From: Zerene cesonia
Lineage: Eukaryota; Arthropoda; Insecta; Lepidoptera; Pieridae
Reading direction: 5' to 3'
DNA: 64,000 nucleotides
NCBI RefSeq assembly: GCF_012273895.1
Contig: NC_052128.1
Span: forward strand, 2,728,001 to 2,792,000
Positions 1-12,300 of the stretch are shown one piece after another. The notes under the pieces were generated by a model. It saw nothing but the letters and a program-made list of their open reading frames with translations, searched no databases and was not told the origin of the DNA. Within the stretch, counting starts at the first letter, position 1; each line of letters opens with the position of its first letter. The translations under genes and the position numbers were made by a program.

Positions 1-52
1 TGATGGCAAGCTAAAAAACCATTCCTAGCATAATTCCATGCTGCGTACTCAC

Positions 53-2924
53 CGAATGCCATAATAAGCCACCACAACCACGAGTTCTCGTGCGAGGCGA
101 GTTCAGTGGAATGCTTCACTATGAGCGTCCATTTGGCGAGCGAGAGGCCGAAGCCGGCGAGCGCGCCGTAGCGGCTCGCGACCGTGTGGCAGAAGCACAT
201 CAGCAGGAGGAACCCGATCCAGTTGAATAGGAATGCCACTGGAAATTAGTTTTTTTTTGTTATTCCTGTAAATATATACTTTTTGCGACGCGACGTGCGA
301 CGAGTCCACATAAAATGTAGGAAAACTACATAAAATATGCCGGTGGCGGCGTTTTGTGTATTTGATCGGTGTTTCGTGTGCGGCGACCTAATATATAAAG
401 CTGAAGAGTTTATTTGTTCACTTGAACGCGCTAAGCTTAAGAACTACTGGGTCGACTTGATGAAATTTGGTACACACATAGTTAAGGACCCGAGAAATTA
501 CATAGAATAGTGATTTGTCGATTGACTAACATGGCAATACTGAGCCACATGCTAATTCTATTAGAAATTAGAAATTTTCTTGGAAACACATCCCTTTTAC
601 AAACTTACGTAAGTTTGTATAAATCTCCCGTCAGTTCGTATTCTAAAAAATTGTATTTGGTAATTGGTGTATTTAGATTGATGTGATATATTAAGAAGAG
701 TGATTAGTTATAGATTTTAGATCTTTATAATAAGCCTTGTTTTATGTTATAAACAATGGTTTTGATTTTTCCGCTATGTAAAAACAATAATGTTCTATAA
801 GAGTGTTTATTTTAATTCAATGCGCATTTAATTGAGACTATTGTATTTTTCTGCGTTGTCACAGTAGATGATATATAATCACGTGTGTGAATAACAACCT
901 TTTTCCTCATTCCGTCTGTCTGATAGGCAAGGCAGAACTTAATAGATTATTTTGAATAACCTTTGCCTTAGATTGAGTATATTATTTCGATAAGGTGTAA
1001 CTCTGTAAGGTCGAGTTTCTTGCCGACTCTTCTCGGTAGAAACGACCTTCCGAAATGGAAATAGTTTTAAAAAATGCCTATCGATAAAAGTATTAAATTA
1101 AGGTAATCGTAAAGTTTACATAAAATAAAAAAATAAAAAAATTGAGTTTGTCTTTGAGTTCGTCTTGATGGAAGATAATATGTCAAATATTAATGTTTGA
1201 TCTTAGGTTAATAAGAACGAGCTGAGATTGATACAGACCTGGTCATGTATAAAAAATATTTATCTACTATAGTACTTTAAACGAAATTCAGAATTTTTAG
1301 GATAAGTTGAGATGAATGCGCATTAGGCTATTTGAATTCTTAAAAACGAAACGGACATCGAAACCTTCATATACATACATATATTACATTCACAAGTTCA
1401 ATAAATAAACAACAATTTTCCCATAAACACAAAACTTTAATACTCGAGTGTCGAGTAACAAAACAAATGACAAATACAGTCGAATTGAGAACCTCCCACT
1501 TTTCGGACACGTCGGTTAATAACAAAACCAAACCGAGCGCATTCATCTAATCAACATGCAAGGCTTTTATCGATCGGACGTAACAGGGATTTACCCAAGG
1601 GCAAAGGTCAAAAGTCATTTAGCACAGCAAGTTATTTAGAATCATTGTTATGCCGTTCTGTCGATCGAAGGCGGGGCTGTGGCCTTGTATGGAAGAAATG
1701 AAATGTGAACTAGATGTAGTTGGTTACAATAAGTTATTGTAAACCAACTACCTACATCCGGGGTCGCATTAGTTGATGACCCCAATGCGAGATTTACACT
1801 ACTGAGTTAAAAACATTACTTATGTACTGTTCTGCATTGCTGTCTATAAAACTGTACTGCTACTATTAACTTTTTTTTTAAATATCTTTTTCGTATTCCA
1901 CTTTTTCCATTTAGATAAGCAATATAATAAGCAATATTTAGATAGCATATTGGCCTATTTAGTATACATGCTATATTTGACTTTATTTATTTATGTGTAT
2001 TAGTGATCCACTATGTATTTATTTACTCTTTTATTTATATATACATATTAAAATACGGAGCTACTGACAATCCAGATGTCGAAAGGGTGCCACTGAAAAT
2101 CAGAGCTGAGGCGTTAAGCCTCAGGTTTCCTGAGTGGCATCCCTTTTTGGCACACGCAGCCACACATACTTGTTAAATGTAAATTTTTATTTTTATCTAT
2201 TTTTTTTCCTCTTATATATTTGTTTTTTATTGTATGCTTCTGTTTTTTCTGTTTGATCTGTTGTGTGTGTGTATGTCTGTGTCAAATAAATGTTTTTCTT
2301 TCTTTCTTTCTTTCTTCTTTCTTCAATACGGTCCGCCCCGGCTTCAACCGTGATATCAGATATTTAGTTAAAACTTATAACACACAGGGATCGCGTAGGT
2401 ATGATACATATATAGAAAGGTGAAAGAATTTTTGAAATTGTTCCAGTAGTTCATGAGATTAGCGTATCCAAACAAACAAACTAACTCTTCTGCTTTATAT
2501 TATTAGTATATAATTGATGAATAAGTGGGTTGGATTTCAAGCGAAAAAAATAAATGCAAGAAGTCATTATAATGCAATTACTAGAGGTTACTTTGTTACC
2601 TATTAATTAAAAAATAAACATTTTATCCTTGTAGTTCTTACGAATATCATAAATACGAAAGTGTGTCGGTTTGTCCTTCTCTCACGGTGAAACGCGATTT
2701 TATGGGGTCATTTATGTGTTTGGATATACATAGTTAGGGAGGCTAGAGACTGACACAGACCTCATTTTACCTCGATTTTTTTTTTCTCCTTTATAATTAA
2801 CAAATGTTGTGTGTCGTCAAAAAAACTGTATATATATTAGAAATCTTAACCACATTTAATAGAGAAAAAAAAAACTGAAAGTACCTACTTCCTACTAATA
2901 TTATGAATGCGAAAGTTTGTAAGG

Positions 2925-2976
<52 letters not shown>

Positions 2977-5366
2977 TTGTTGCTCTTTCACGCAGTCTAC
3001 TGAACCGATTGCAATCAAATCAATCATTGGTACGTAGACAGCTGGCCAACTGGAATAACATATAGGCAACTTTTTATCCCGATATTTCTACGGGATACGG
3101 ACTAACGCGGGTGAAACCGCGGGGCGCAGCTAGTATACAATAATTTGATTTACCTGTTTCGTTTAAAACAGTAGAGGCATAAATTCATTGAAAAATGGAT
3201 ATAACATACCGAAAAATGATGTCAGGAACATGATATCGGTGCCAAGCAAGTTGTTCTCGGGATCTAACTGTTCAGCGGTGGCCTCTCTCGGCTCGACCGT
3301 AACGAACGCTGCAATAGTGGGATGAGCTGCTGGAGGTAGCTGTGGACAAACGCACACATGTTGAAATCCATGTATGACGAAATCTCTTAGAAACTATTAC
3401 ATAGCTATGAGCACATGTTACAAAGCTTCACAGATCACTTTTTAAACATGTGGTTTAAAATTTTAGATTGAAATGAATTAATTATTCTTAGATTTTTTGA
3501 GACATTATTTTATAAACACAGACAAATCCTATACCAAAAAACATAACAAAGTATTGAATTAAATGTTAAACAATTTAATAAGTTTATAAGTTGAAGTTTC
3601 AAAATATATTAATTGTTTATCTTTTCTTTGTTTAAAATGTAATCAATAATGTACACACTATCAGAACTTATTAATTGTTGAAAATCTTATAGTTATTCAA
3701 CATTTTGTATGCCAAAGTATTAATATATTTTAGGAAAGCACTATACAATACACATGAAATGATAAACCACTGTATTAACAGTCCATGGAAATAAATTCCC
3801 TATTTTCATTGTCTGTTAATATAGTACTAAAAATGATGACTCACTTGAGGTCCCTCCCCTTCCATTTGTTTCTCACGTTGGACCTCCTCATATGTAGGCA
3901 GCTTAGAATTTGCCGCCACATCATATGGTGGGGGAGCTGAGAAATCTGGCTGAGGCGGGGGTATATCCATGTTATCTAAAAAGATATTGTTCTTCAATTT
4001 AGTGTAATTCCTACAAATGTGAATGTTACTTTATCTGGCTGTCTGAGACAATCAGTTCTTCAGTGCAGAAACACTGAACTGATTTGAATTAAATTTGATA
4101 CAGAGATAGTTTGAGACTGGAGAATGGTAATGGGAAATCTGTGGAAAACTTAATCACAATTTTTCTTTCCCTTTTCTATGCAGACTAATATGCAGGTGTA
4201 ATGCTCATAAGTATATAAAGTCTACTTGACTATTACCTCTTATTCTAAAACATTTAAAATATTTTAACAACTAATTTAACTGTGTTTAATTAATGTTATT
4301 TTGGCATTTTTTTATTATAAATTAAGAATGTGATTTCCTTCCTCCTCCTTCTAGTATCTATATGAGAAGATTCCTCCTCCCTTCTATCTCTCATTTGATA
4401 ATCATTATATGATTATAATGACCATTATATTAACCAAATGAAATACATTTTTAATTTCCTACCACAAAATTATAAACAGTTATGATAAGTTTTATATTAT
4501 CATACATGCATTATTATCTATAATTACAAGATTAAAAAATAAGAATAAATGATTCACTCTTTTCTAAAATATGGGTACCAAATTGTTTGAATTTAAGTGT
4601 CTCCCTTTTAAAGGGAAAATTAACTGGTGCGGTTTACTATTCAAGTTTATCCTTTATAAAAATCTTTAAAAATGTTATTCAGTTTGTTTATTTATGATCC
4701 CATATCAAAGTATACACTACATATACACTGTTAATTTAAGTTGTAATAAAATATTTTGAATAATAAAATAGATAAACATGAAAATTGAATTCACTTTATT
4801 CAGATTTTCCTTGCACAACTGGTGGAACATGTGAATCATAAATATTTTATACACTCATACATTTACAATAGAAAATGTATACATATTTTATTGCATTCAA
4901 AACAAGTATGGTTACATAAATGCAATACAACTTTGATGTTGGTTTAATTAAATAAACATGACCTTATAGAAATAGGAAGTAAACCAGTTAATAATATTAT
5001 ACCAAGTGTTTGTTTTCGCTAAGTATTAAAAAGCAAATAATTTTGCAGGAAGTAGAATGTATGAATTTTGCAACCATTCAAGTCGCCAAATGTGGCATAG
5101 CCAATAACATTAGAACGTTAAATGAATAATTCACCAACTATATTAAGAATTAGCAAGTACATACTGATATCAATGTAAGTTGGAGGCATATTTGTTTCCA
5201 TTGAATTAGGCAACATCACCCGTAAGTGCGTCGTGGGACACATATTCTCCATACGAGGTTGACTCTGTAACAATAGTTTCACACTTTCACACATGAAATA
5301 ACACACTAAAAGCAAACACACCTAACAAACAAACGTTTACGTAAATCCCACAATGCCACATACCAT
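53..5366 (-). CDS. Ndfip: Ndfip: Nedd4-family-interacting membrane adaptor (3' end off the window)
   Basis: NDFIP proteins sit in Golgi and endosome membranes and recruit and activate Nedd4-type HECT ubiquitin ligases through PY motifs. Coding exons on the minus strand: 5364-5366 (ATG only), 5165-5264, 3845-3975, 3210-3339 and 53-238, all with GT/AG borders and a continuous frame of 183 codons before the window ends. Visible features are three PY motifs (PPTY residues 28-31, PPPY 49-52, LPTY 60-63), then an acidic stretch and hydrophobic segments matching the family's membrane region: LTSFFVAFLFNWIG (from about 117), then SRYGALAGFGLSLAKW, then the start of a third segment at SWLWWLIMAFG. Start choice: the ATG at 5366 splices directly to AGTCAACCT, giving MSQPRMENM; Met-6 would be the alternative. 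The last exon, with the rest of the third membrane segment and the C-terminus, lies left of position 1. Family identity is from recognised conserved sequence. Confidence 0.94.
388..480 (+). repeat. 5' fragment of the 'aagctgaagag' interspersed repeat
   Basis: The piece begins TATAAAGCTGAAGAGTT and continues with the cacttgaacgcgctaa...ctactgg block seen in fuller copies at 15236-15398, 49090-49233 and 60136-60283. The 3' hairpin and CTAG end are missing, so it is truncated. It lies in an Ndfip intron. Confidence 0.6.
980..1160 (+). repeat. 3' end of a non-LTR retrotransposon
   Basis: The block GAGTTTCTTGCCGACTCTTC followed by TCGGTAGAAACGACCTTCCG and an A-rich tail ending in TTGAGTTTGTCTTTGAG resembles a widespread lepidopteran LINE 3' UTR. 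A probable opposite-strand relative starts at 43205 with ACTCAAACTCAAACTCAAAC. Family assignment is from memory and unverified. It lies in an Ndfip intron. Confidence 0.5.
1713..1758. repeat. Inverted repeat / hairpin
   Basis: GATGTAGTTGGTTACAATAA (1713-1732) is followed after one base by its near-complement at 1734-1758, which carries small bulges. It is followed at once by a second short fold, GGGGTCGCATT...GACCCCAATGCGA (about 1760-1792). It lies in an Ndfip intron and could be a MITE remnant. Confidence 0.5.
2000..2325 (+). repeat. Non-LTR-like 3' tail ending in (CTTT)n
   Basis: The end reads GTGTCAAATAAATG followed by TTTTTCTTTCTTTCTTTC. The same tail in reverse (AAAGAAAGAAA...CATTTATTTTGACACAGACAT) is at about 39504-39560, so this is a dispersed family with a tetranucleotide tail, as expected of target-primed retrotransposons. 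The 5' limit is uncertain. Confidence 0.5.
2330..2512 (-). repeat. 'aagctgaagag' repeat, minus-strand copy
   Basis: It reads GGTCCGCCCCGGCTTC at its 3' end and CAAACAAACTAACTCTTCTGC then TTTATATTATTAGTAT at its 5' end, matching in reverse the copies at 15236-15398 and 60136-60283. It lies directly beside the (CTTT)n-tailed repeat. Confidence 0.55.
2890..3133 (+). mobile_element. Helitron-like non-autonomous element carrying a (GT)n microsatellite
   Basis: It starts TCCTACTAATATTATGAATG and ends with a small hairpin (CGCGG-GTGAAA-CCGCG) followed by GGGCGCAGCTAG and a T. TC at the 5' end, CTRR after a hairpin at the 3' end, and no terminal inverted repeats are Helitron hallmarks. The element contains a GT run at 2926-2972. 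The same body recurs at 11159, 17892, 31290 and 58779. Confidence 0.65.
2926..2972. repeat. (GT)n microsatellite
   Basis: About 23 GT units lie inside the Helitron-like element; the copy at 11159-11367 has only a short GT run at the same place, so it expanded after insertion. Confidence 0.9.
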
Positions 5367-6335
5367 TTTCACCAAGTTCAAAACTATAAAACACTTTTAT
5401 TTCAATAATATTCTCGGAGATAAGCTGAGAATTCACAGCGCATTATACGAATTTCTATTTTTTATGGAGCACGAGCACTGTTATGTATTACAAGTTCAAC
5501 AAATCCAAATTACAAATATGTACGACTAATTTGCAAAAATTATTGATCTAAACCACAGACCATACCAGACGCGATGCCTTGATTGACATTTACCGATTTG
5601 AGATTGAGTTCACGATTGACAATATCATTTCGGTATATAATAATTTTTAAATAATAAAGATTACAGAAAAACAAATTCGCAAAAACCTTAAATAAATACT
5701 CAATATTCAATTGTCTTTAAATTGCTCTTTTAACATGGTTTAAGATGGAAACATTGTACAAAAAACTTATGCACTTGAATATAGGAAAGTGATATCATGC
5801 ATAATTTTTAAGTGGGGATGGTTTCTGACTGACTGACATTTAGAAGCCTAATTAGAAACGCATTTAAGAATCTGTAATTATTTAGTAATTAATTACTCGA
5901 AGCTTGACTTATTCAAATACCTATCTATACTTGACTTTTATAAATAGCCCATTATTTTTTAGGATAATTTCCCTCCTCACATTTTCTGTAAGTATTAATA
6001 TTGAACTGAGCCTGCGAGTTCACAGTCACTTCACAGAACTATATCTATGTTAGGTACGTTATCGTATCTAGTTAACTACATTAATAGTTAAAACAGAAAA
6101 TGATCGACTAGTGTATACTTGCCATTATTGAATGTAAAAAGCCTTATTTTCAGTTGTCAACATAACATATGTCAAATGTCAGCCGATTGCCGTGGGCAGA
6201 AGTCAAATTAGGTTTAGGAGCAAGAGTTGGGGGCGCGATCGCAAGAAAGTGCGTCTGTGGTTATAAATAAAAACAATTTATGAGAATATTTCTCCTCACG
6301 GAATGATAGAAGAGTAACAACAAAAGGCCAACACG
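5367..6335. promoter_or_regulatory. Head-to-head intergenic region, likely bidirectional promoter
   Basis: About 970 bp separate the Ndfip start codon (minus strand) from the Top3b start codon (plus strand), so both promoters and 5' UTRs must lie here unless further upstream exons exist. Most of it is AT-rich; a GC-richer patch at about 6225-6258 just upstream of Top3b contains GGGGGCGCGATCGC. No TATA box is evident at a sensible distance. Shared regulation is inferred from arrangement only. Confidence 0.6.
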
Positions 6336-9300
6336 ATGAAGTCCGCTTTAATGGTTGCTGAAAAGCCATCGTTAGCACAAAGTCTTGCTAACATACTTAG
6401 CAATGGCAAATGCACGTCCAATAAAGGTTTTATTTCAATATAATAACTATCATCTATTGTTCCTATTTTCTCAAGATGTAGTTATTTTATTTCTTATGCT
6501 TTGCAGGCTCTAACTCGGCTTGCTCCGTTCACGAATGGACGGGAACGTTTAAAAACGAGCCGGTGAAATTTAAGATGACGTCTGTTTGCGGGCATGTAAT
6601 GAGCTTAGACTTTATAGGAAAATACAATAACTGGGACAAAGTGGATCCCATTGAGTTGTTCAGCTGCCAAACTGAGAAAAAGGAGGCAATGCCACGATTG
6701 CGAATACCCGCGTTTCTTGCTCAGGAAGCAAGAGGATGTGATTATTTGATCCTGTGGCTGGATTGTGATAAAGAAGGAGAAAATATTTGTTTTGAGGTAT
6801 GTTTTTGTTAGTCTGACTGGTGTACAAAAAAAATTATACACCGTCTATCTATCTATAGAGGAACTGGAATATTTTGTAACTTCAACTTATGGAGATTTAT
6901 TTATAGTTTTACATTATTTGCTAATAGGTGTAATGCCTCTGGTTCTCTAAGGCTAAATATAATTTCAGAAAACTATTATTATTTCTATTAATGACTTATT
7001 ACTTTCTACGAATGACTCAATAAAAGTACATTATTCCATCGCAAAATATTAATGCATAATTTTATATTGCAGGTAATGACATGTGTTGGACCCTACATGA
7101 AGGCAGATGTATATTCACCTTTAGTGACCTTTAGGGCTCGCTTTTCTGCTATCACAGAGAAAGATATTAAAGCGGCTATGCTGAATTTAGTACGGCCCAA
7201 TGAGAATGAATCTCGCAGTGTTGATGCCAGGCAAGAACTGGATCTGCGAATTGGATGTGCTTTTACTAGATTTCAGACTAAATATTTTCAAGGTATGACA
7301 TGTTTATTATTTTAATTTGGTATCTTTTAGGACTTTAAGACTATTATAATGTGGCTGGTGTGTGAATTTATTAAAGTGCTTCTATTCACTCTGAAAATGT
7401 ATGTCTAAGATAGAGCGCACTTCCCTAGGAGGTACCTGTTCACTCTACTTTTGAAGATCCCCAGATTATACCTGTCAGGGAACACAGACTTAGGAAGCAT
7501 GTTCCAGTCCCTTGCAGTTCGAATATAGAATGAAAAATTTTCATTAATCATTTATTTTATTTTAATTTAAAAAAAAATCTCCTTTAAAATTTGGCTTGAT
7601 TCGTTTTTTTTTTCAGGAAGGTATGGTGACTTAGATTCGTCTCTAATATCATATGGGCCATGTCAAACACCGACGTTGGGCTTTTGTGTCCAACGTCACG
7701 ATGATATCCAGACCTTCAAACCGGAGACTTACTGGGTGCTGAGAGTCACGGCGTCAACTAGCGAGGGGCGGGAGCTACCTCTGGAGTGGAAGAGGGTTAG
7801 AGTGTTCGAGAAAGACATTGCTAATATGTTCCTTGCTGGTATCAAGGAAATAAAAGAGGCTGTGTATGTATTCGATGATATTATTCATAAATATATATAG
7901 ATTTATTTTCTGTATTTTCCAATTTTTTTGCTCAATTATACAAAATCAGTGTAGTCCTAATCTGTTTTATTTTTCAGTGTTATTAACATTCAGGCAAAAG
8001 AAAAAGTGAAAGCTCGTCCAGTGGCATTAAACACAGTGGAACTAATGAGAGTGGCCAGTGCAGGTTTGGGTATTGGACCCCATAGTGCTATGCAGGTATA
8101 TATATAATAGCTAGCTTTGACATGTGACTTTACCTGTATCTATATAGATGAACAAAAATAATTGTAGCTTAAAGTGTAAATTATAAATGAGTGGAAATTT
8201 TGATTATCAAATTATGCTGAATAAAAGAAACTGTCACGTTACTTACACCCCTTTAAAATTTGATGTTTATTAATGAAAAAAAAAAATGCCCACTATAAAG
8301 ATTTAAGTATGCAACAACTGTTTACAAGATCAAAGTTACCAATCTCAATATATCTTATATCTTTAAACAAGCAAATCTTGTGTATATATATATATATATA
8401 ATTGGAATCTCGGAATCGGCTCCAACGATTTTCATGAAATTTAGTATATAGGGGGTTTCGGGGGCGATAAATCGATCTAGGAATGTTTTTTAGAAAATGT
8501 CATATTCGTGTTTTATCGACTTAAACTTACTTTTTTTACAAATAAGAGGCGTTTGAGTAGTCTCAATTTATTATGGCTCTTCCTGACGTCTATTGGCGAA
8601 TAATAATACTATTTTTNNNNNNNNNNNNNNNNNNNNNNNNNNNNNNNNNNNNNNNNNNNNNNNNNNNNNNNNNNNNNNNNNNNNNNNNNNNNNNNNNNNN
8701 NNNNNNNNNNNNNNNNNNNNNNNNNNNNNNNNNNNNNNNNNNNNNNNNNNNNNNNNNNNNNNNNNNNNNNNNNNNNNNNNNNNNNNNNNNNNNNNNNNNN
8801 NNNNNNNNNNNNNNNNNNNNNNNNNNNNNNNNNNNNNNNNNNNNNNNNNNNNNNNNNNNNNNNNNNNNNNNNNNNNNNNNNNNNNNNNNNNNNNNNNNNN
8901 NNNNNNNNNNNNNNNNNNNNNNNNNNNNNNNNNNNNNNNNNNNNNNNNNNNNNNNNNNNNNNNNNNNNNNNNNNNNNNNNNNNNNNNNNNNNNNNNNNNN
9001 NNNNNNNNNNNNNNNNNNNNNNNNNNNNNNNNNNNNNNNNNNNNNNNNNNNNNNNNNNNNNNNNNNNNNNNNNNNNNNNNNNNNNNNNNNNNNNNNNNNN
9101 NNNNNNNNNNNNNNNNNNNNNNNNNNNNNNNNNNNNNNNNNNNNNNNNNNNNNNNNNNNNNNNNNNNNNNNNNNNNNNNNNNNNNNNNNNNNNNNNNNNN
9201 NNNNNNNNNNNNNNNNNNNNNNNNNNNNNNNNNNNNNNNNNNNNNNNNNNNNNNNNNNNNNNNNNNNNNNNNNNNNNNNNNNNNNNNNNNNNNNNNNNNN

Positions 9301-12300
9301 NNNNNNNNNNNNNNNNNNNNNNNNNNNNNNNNNNNNNNNNNNNNNNNNNNNNNNNNNNNNNNNNNNNNNNNNNNNNNNNNNNNNNNNNNNNNNNNNNNNN
9401 NNNNNNNNNNNNNNNNNNNNNNNNNNNNNNNNNNNNNNNNNNNNNNNNNNNNNNNNNNNNNNNNNNNNNNNNNNNNNNNNNNNNNNNNNNNNNNNNNNNN
9501 NNNNNNNNNNNNNNNNNNNNNNNNNNNNNNNNNNNNNNNNNNNNNNNNNNNNNNNNNNNNNNNNNNNNNNNNNNNNNNNNNNNNNNNNNNNNNNNNNNNN
9601 NNNNNNNNNNNNNNNNATATATATAGATTTATTTTCTGTATTTTCCAATTTTTTTGCTCAATTATACAAAATCAGTGTAGTCCTAATCTGTTTTATTTTT
9701 CAGTGTTATTAACATTCAGGCAAAAGAAAAAGTGAAAGCTCGTCCAGTGGCATTAAACACAGTGGAACTAATGAGAGTGGCCAGTGCAGGTTTGGGTATT
9801 GGACCCCATAGTGCTATGCAGGTATATATATAATAGCTAGCTTTGACATGTGACTTTACCTGTATCTATATAGATGAACAAAAATAATTGTAACTTAAAG
9901 TGTAAATTATAAATGAGTGGAAATTTTGAATATCAAATTATGCTGAATAAAAGAAACTGTCACGTTACTTACACCCCTTTAAAATTTGATGTTTATTAGT
10001 GAAAAAAAAAAAAATGCCCACTATAAAGATTTAAGTATGCAATAACTGTTTACAAGATCAAAGTTACCAATCTCAATATATCTTATATAGCAAATCTTGT
10101 GTATATATATATATAATTGGAATCTCGGAATCGGCTCCAACGATTTTCATGAAATTTAGTATATAGGGGGTTTCGGGGGCGATAAATCGATCTAGGAATG
10201 TTTTTTAGAAAATGTCATATTCGTGTTTTATCGACTTAAACTTACTTTTTTTACAAATAAGAGGCGTTTGAGTAGTCTCAATTTATTATGGCTCTTCCTG
10301 ACGTCTATTGGCGAATAATAATACTATTTTTTAGCGAATAATTAAAGTTCCAGCAGATGGCGTTGTTAAGTAACGAAGTCAATGAGTGTTTGCTTTGAGG
10401 TTAAACTAATTGTTTATATTGTTTTGTGTCTTCTTAATGCACGTGTTCACTTAAAAATGCCTAAACGATCTTGGAAGTATGGAAAGAAGTACTAGATTAA
10501 AATCCGATTTAAAAATTAAAACTGTGATGACATAAATATACATATACACTTGCGTAATTGATTGATTGATAAACTGTAAAAAATTAAGTATTTGTTTCTA
10601 ATATAATATCAAACTAATTGCACTCACGATTTTTTTCTTTAAATAACCAGTTCATATTTTTTTATTATTCTGTCGGTAAGATCGAAAAATATTATTCATA
10701 TTTCATCATTTTATTAGTATGTAATTCGTACTTAAATATAATTTCCAAAAAACACAATTTATAAAAAAAAACAAAAAAAATAAAGAAATAAATAAATACC
10801 GAGCAAAGCTCGGTCATCCAGGTACTATAATATTTATACATACATATAGATACAGAGAGCACTATCGTCTGATCCACAATAGTGCTCTTTCAGATGAATG
10901 TAACTATAGGAAAACTGTTGGAATGTAACTACATAACATATAATAGTAATGAATAATCACAGTATATATACCTCAATAACTGTAACATAGCTGGCTGTAA
11001 CTCAACACACAGTAAAGTAAGGACAATACATTGTTATAATGTAAAATTTTCAGATTGCAGAACGTCTTTACACCCAAGGTTACATTTCGTATCCTCGAAC
11101 CGAAACAACCAGTTATCCTGAAAATTATGATTTGATGTAAGTATACTTACTCATCCTATCCTACTATAACATTATAAATGCGAAAGTTTGTTAGGATGTG
11201 TGTGTGTGTGTGTTTGTTGCTCTTTCACGCAAAAAAAAATTGTACCGATTGCAATGAAATTTGGTGCATAGACAGCTGGACAACTGGAACAACATATAGG
11301 TAACTTTTTACCCCGATATTCCTACGGGATACGCACTTATGCGGGTGAAACCGCGGGGCGCAGCTAGTATATCATAAGTTGTAAATTAAGCAGAAACAGA
11401 TTTATACAGATGAAACGTTTTTGTTGCCATGTGATATACAGTGTTTAAAATGAAATATAGTAAGTTCACATAATTAATTTTTTATGATAAGCAACATATG
11501 ACATTCATTATAGGGGGACACTTCGCCAGCAACAGAACTCGAATAAATGGGGAGCAGAAGTTAGAGCGTTAATAGCGAATGGTATCAATAAGCCAAAGAA
11601 AGGGAAGGATGTGGGAGACCATCCACCTATTACACCCATGAAGCCAGCAAGTATGTACTTAGATTCTTTTTTTTTAACTAATTTATATAGAAATGGGGGA
11701 TTTTTTTACAAACACCTACTAATATTTGAAATATTATTTAGGTGCTTCGAATGATTTTCTAACAAAAACATTATTTAATTACAATTAATACAATATTATA
11801 ATTTTTGAGTAGCCATAGAACTTAACACATTTTTCCTTATTTTTCTTACCTTCCCTCTATTTTATTGAAATCGCCCCAACAATTCTCGAGTTTTAGCAGG
11901 ACTAACGAACAGCAATTGATTTTTATGTATATTTTAATTACAGCGGAGTCCGAGTTAGACGGCGACATGTGGCGTATATACGACTATGTGACGCGTCACT
12001 TTATAGCAACACTGAGCCGCGATTGTAAATATCTGTCGACTGTTATCACTTTCCAAGTGGGCACGGAGACATTTCACTATACTGGCAACACTCTTGTGGA
12101 TCCTGGTTACACTGAGATTATGCATTGGCAGGTTAGTTTTTTTTTCTAGCAACACTGAAATATAGGGTGTTGATATTTGTTCAATAGTTAAATGAAAGTT
12201 ATGTTATGATCTGTATAAAATATGTATATAATTACAATATACATACAAAATTGAAAAATACAACATATTGTTGTTAAAATAAAATTAAATCTAGAGTGAA

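Noticed and set aside
8573..9735. Open frames of 350-380 codons over gap 1
   Set aside because: They consist almost wholly of N; the gap creates the open frame.
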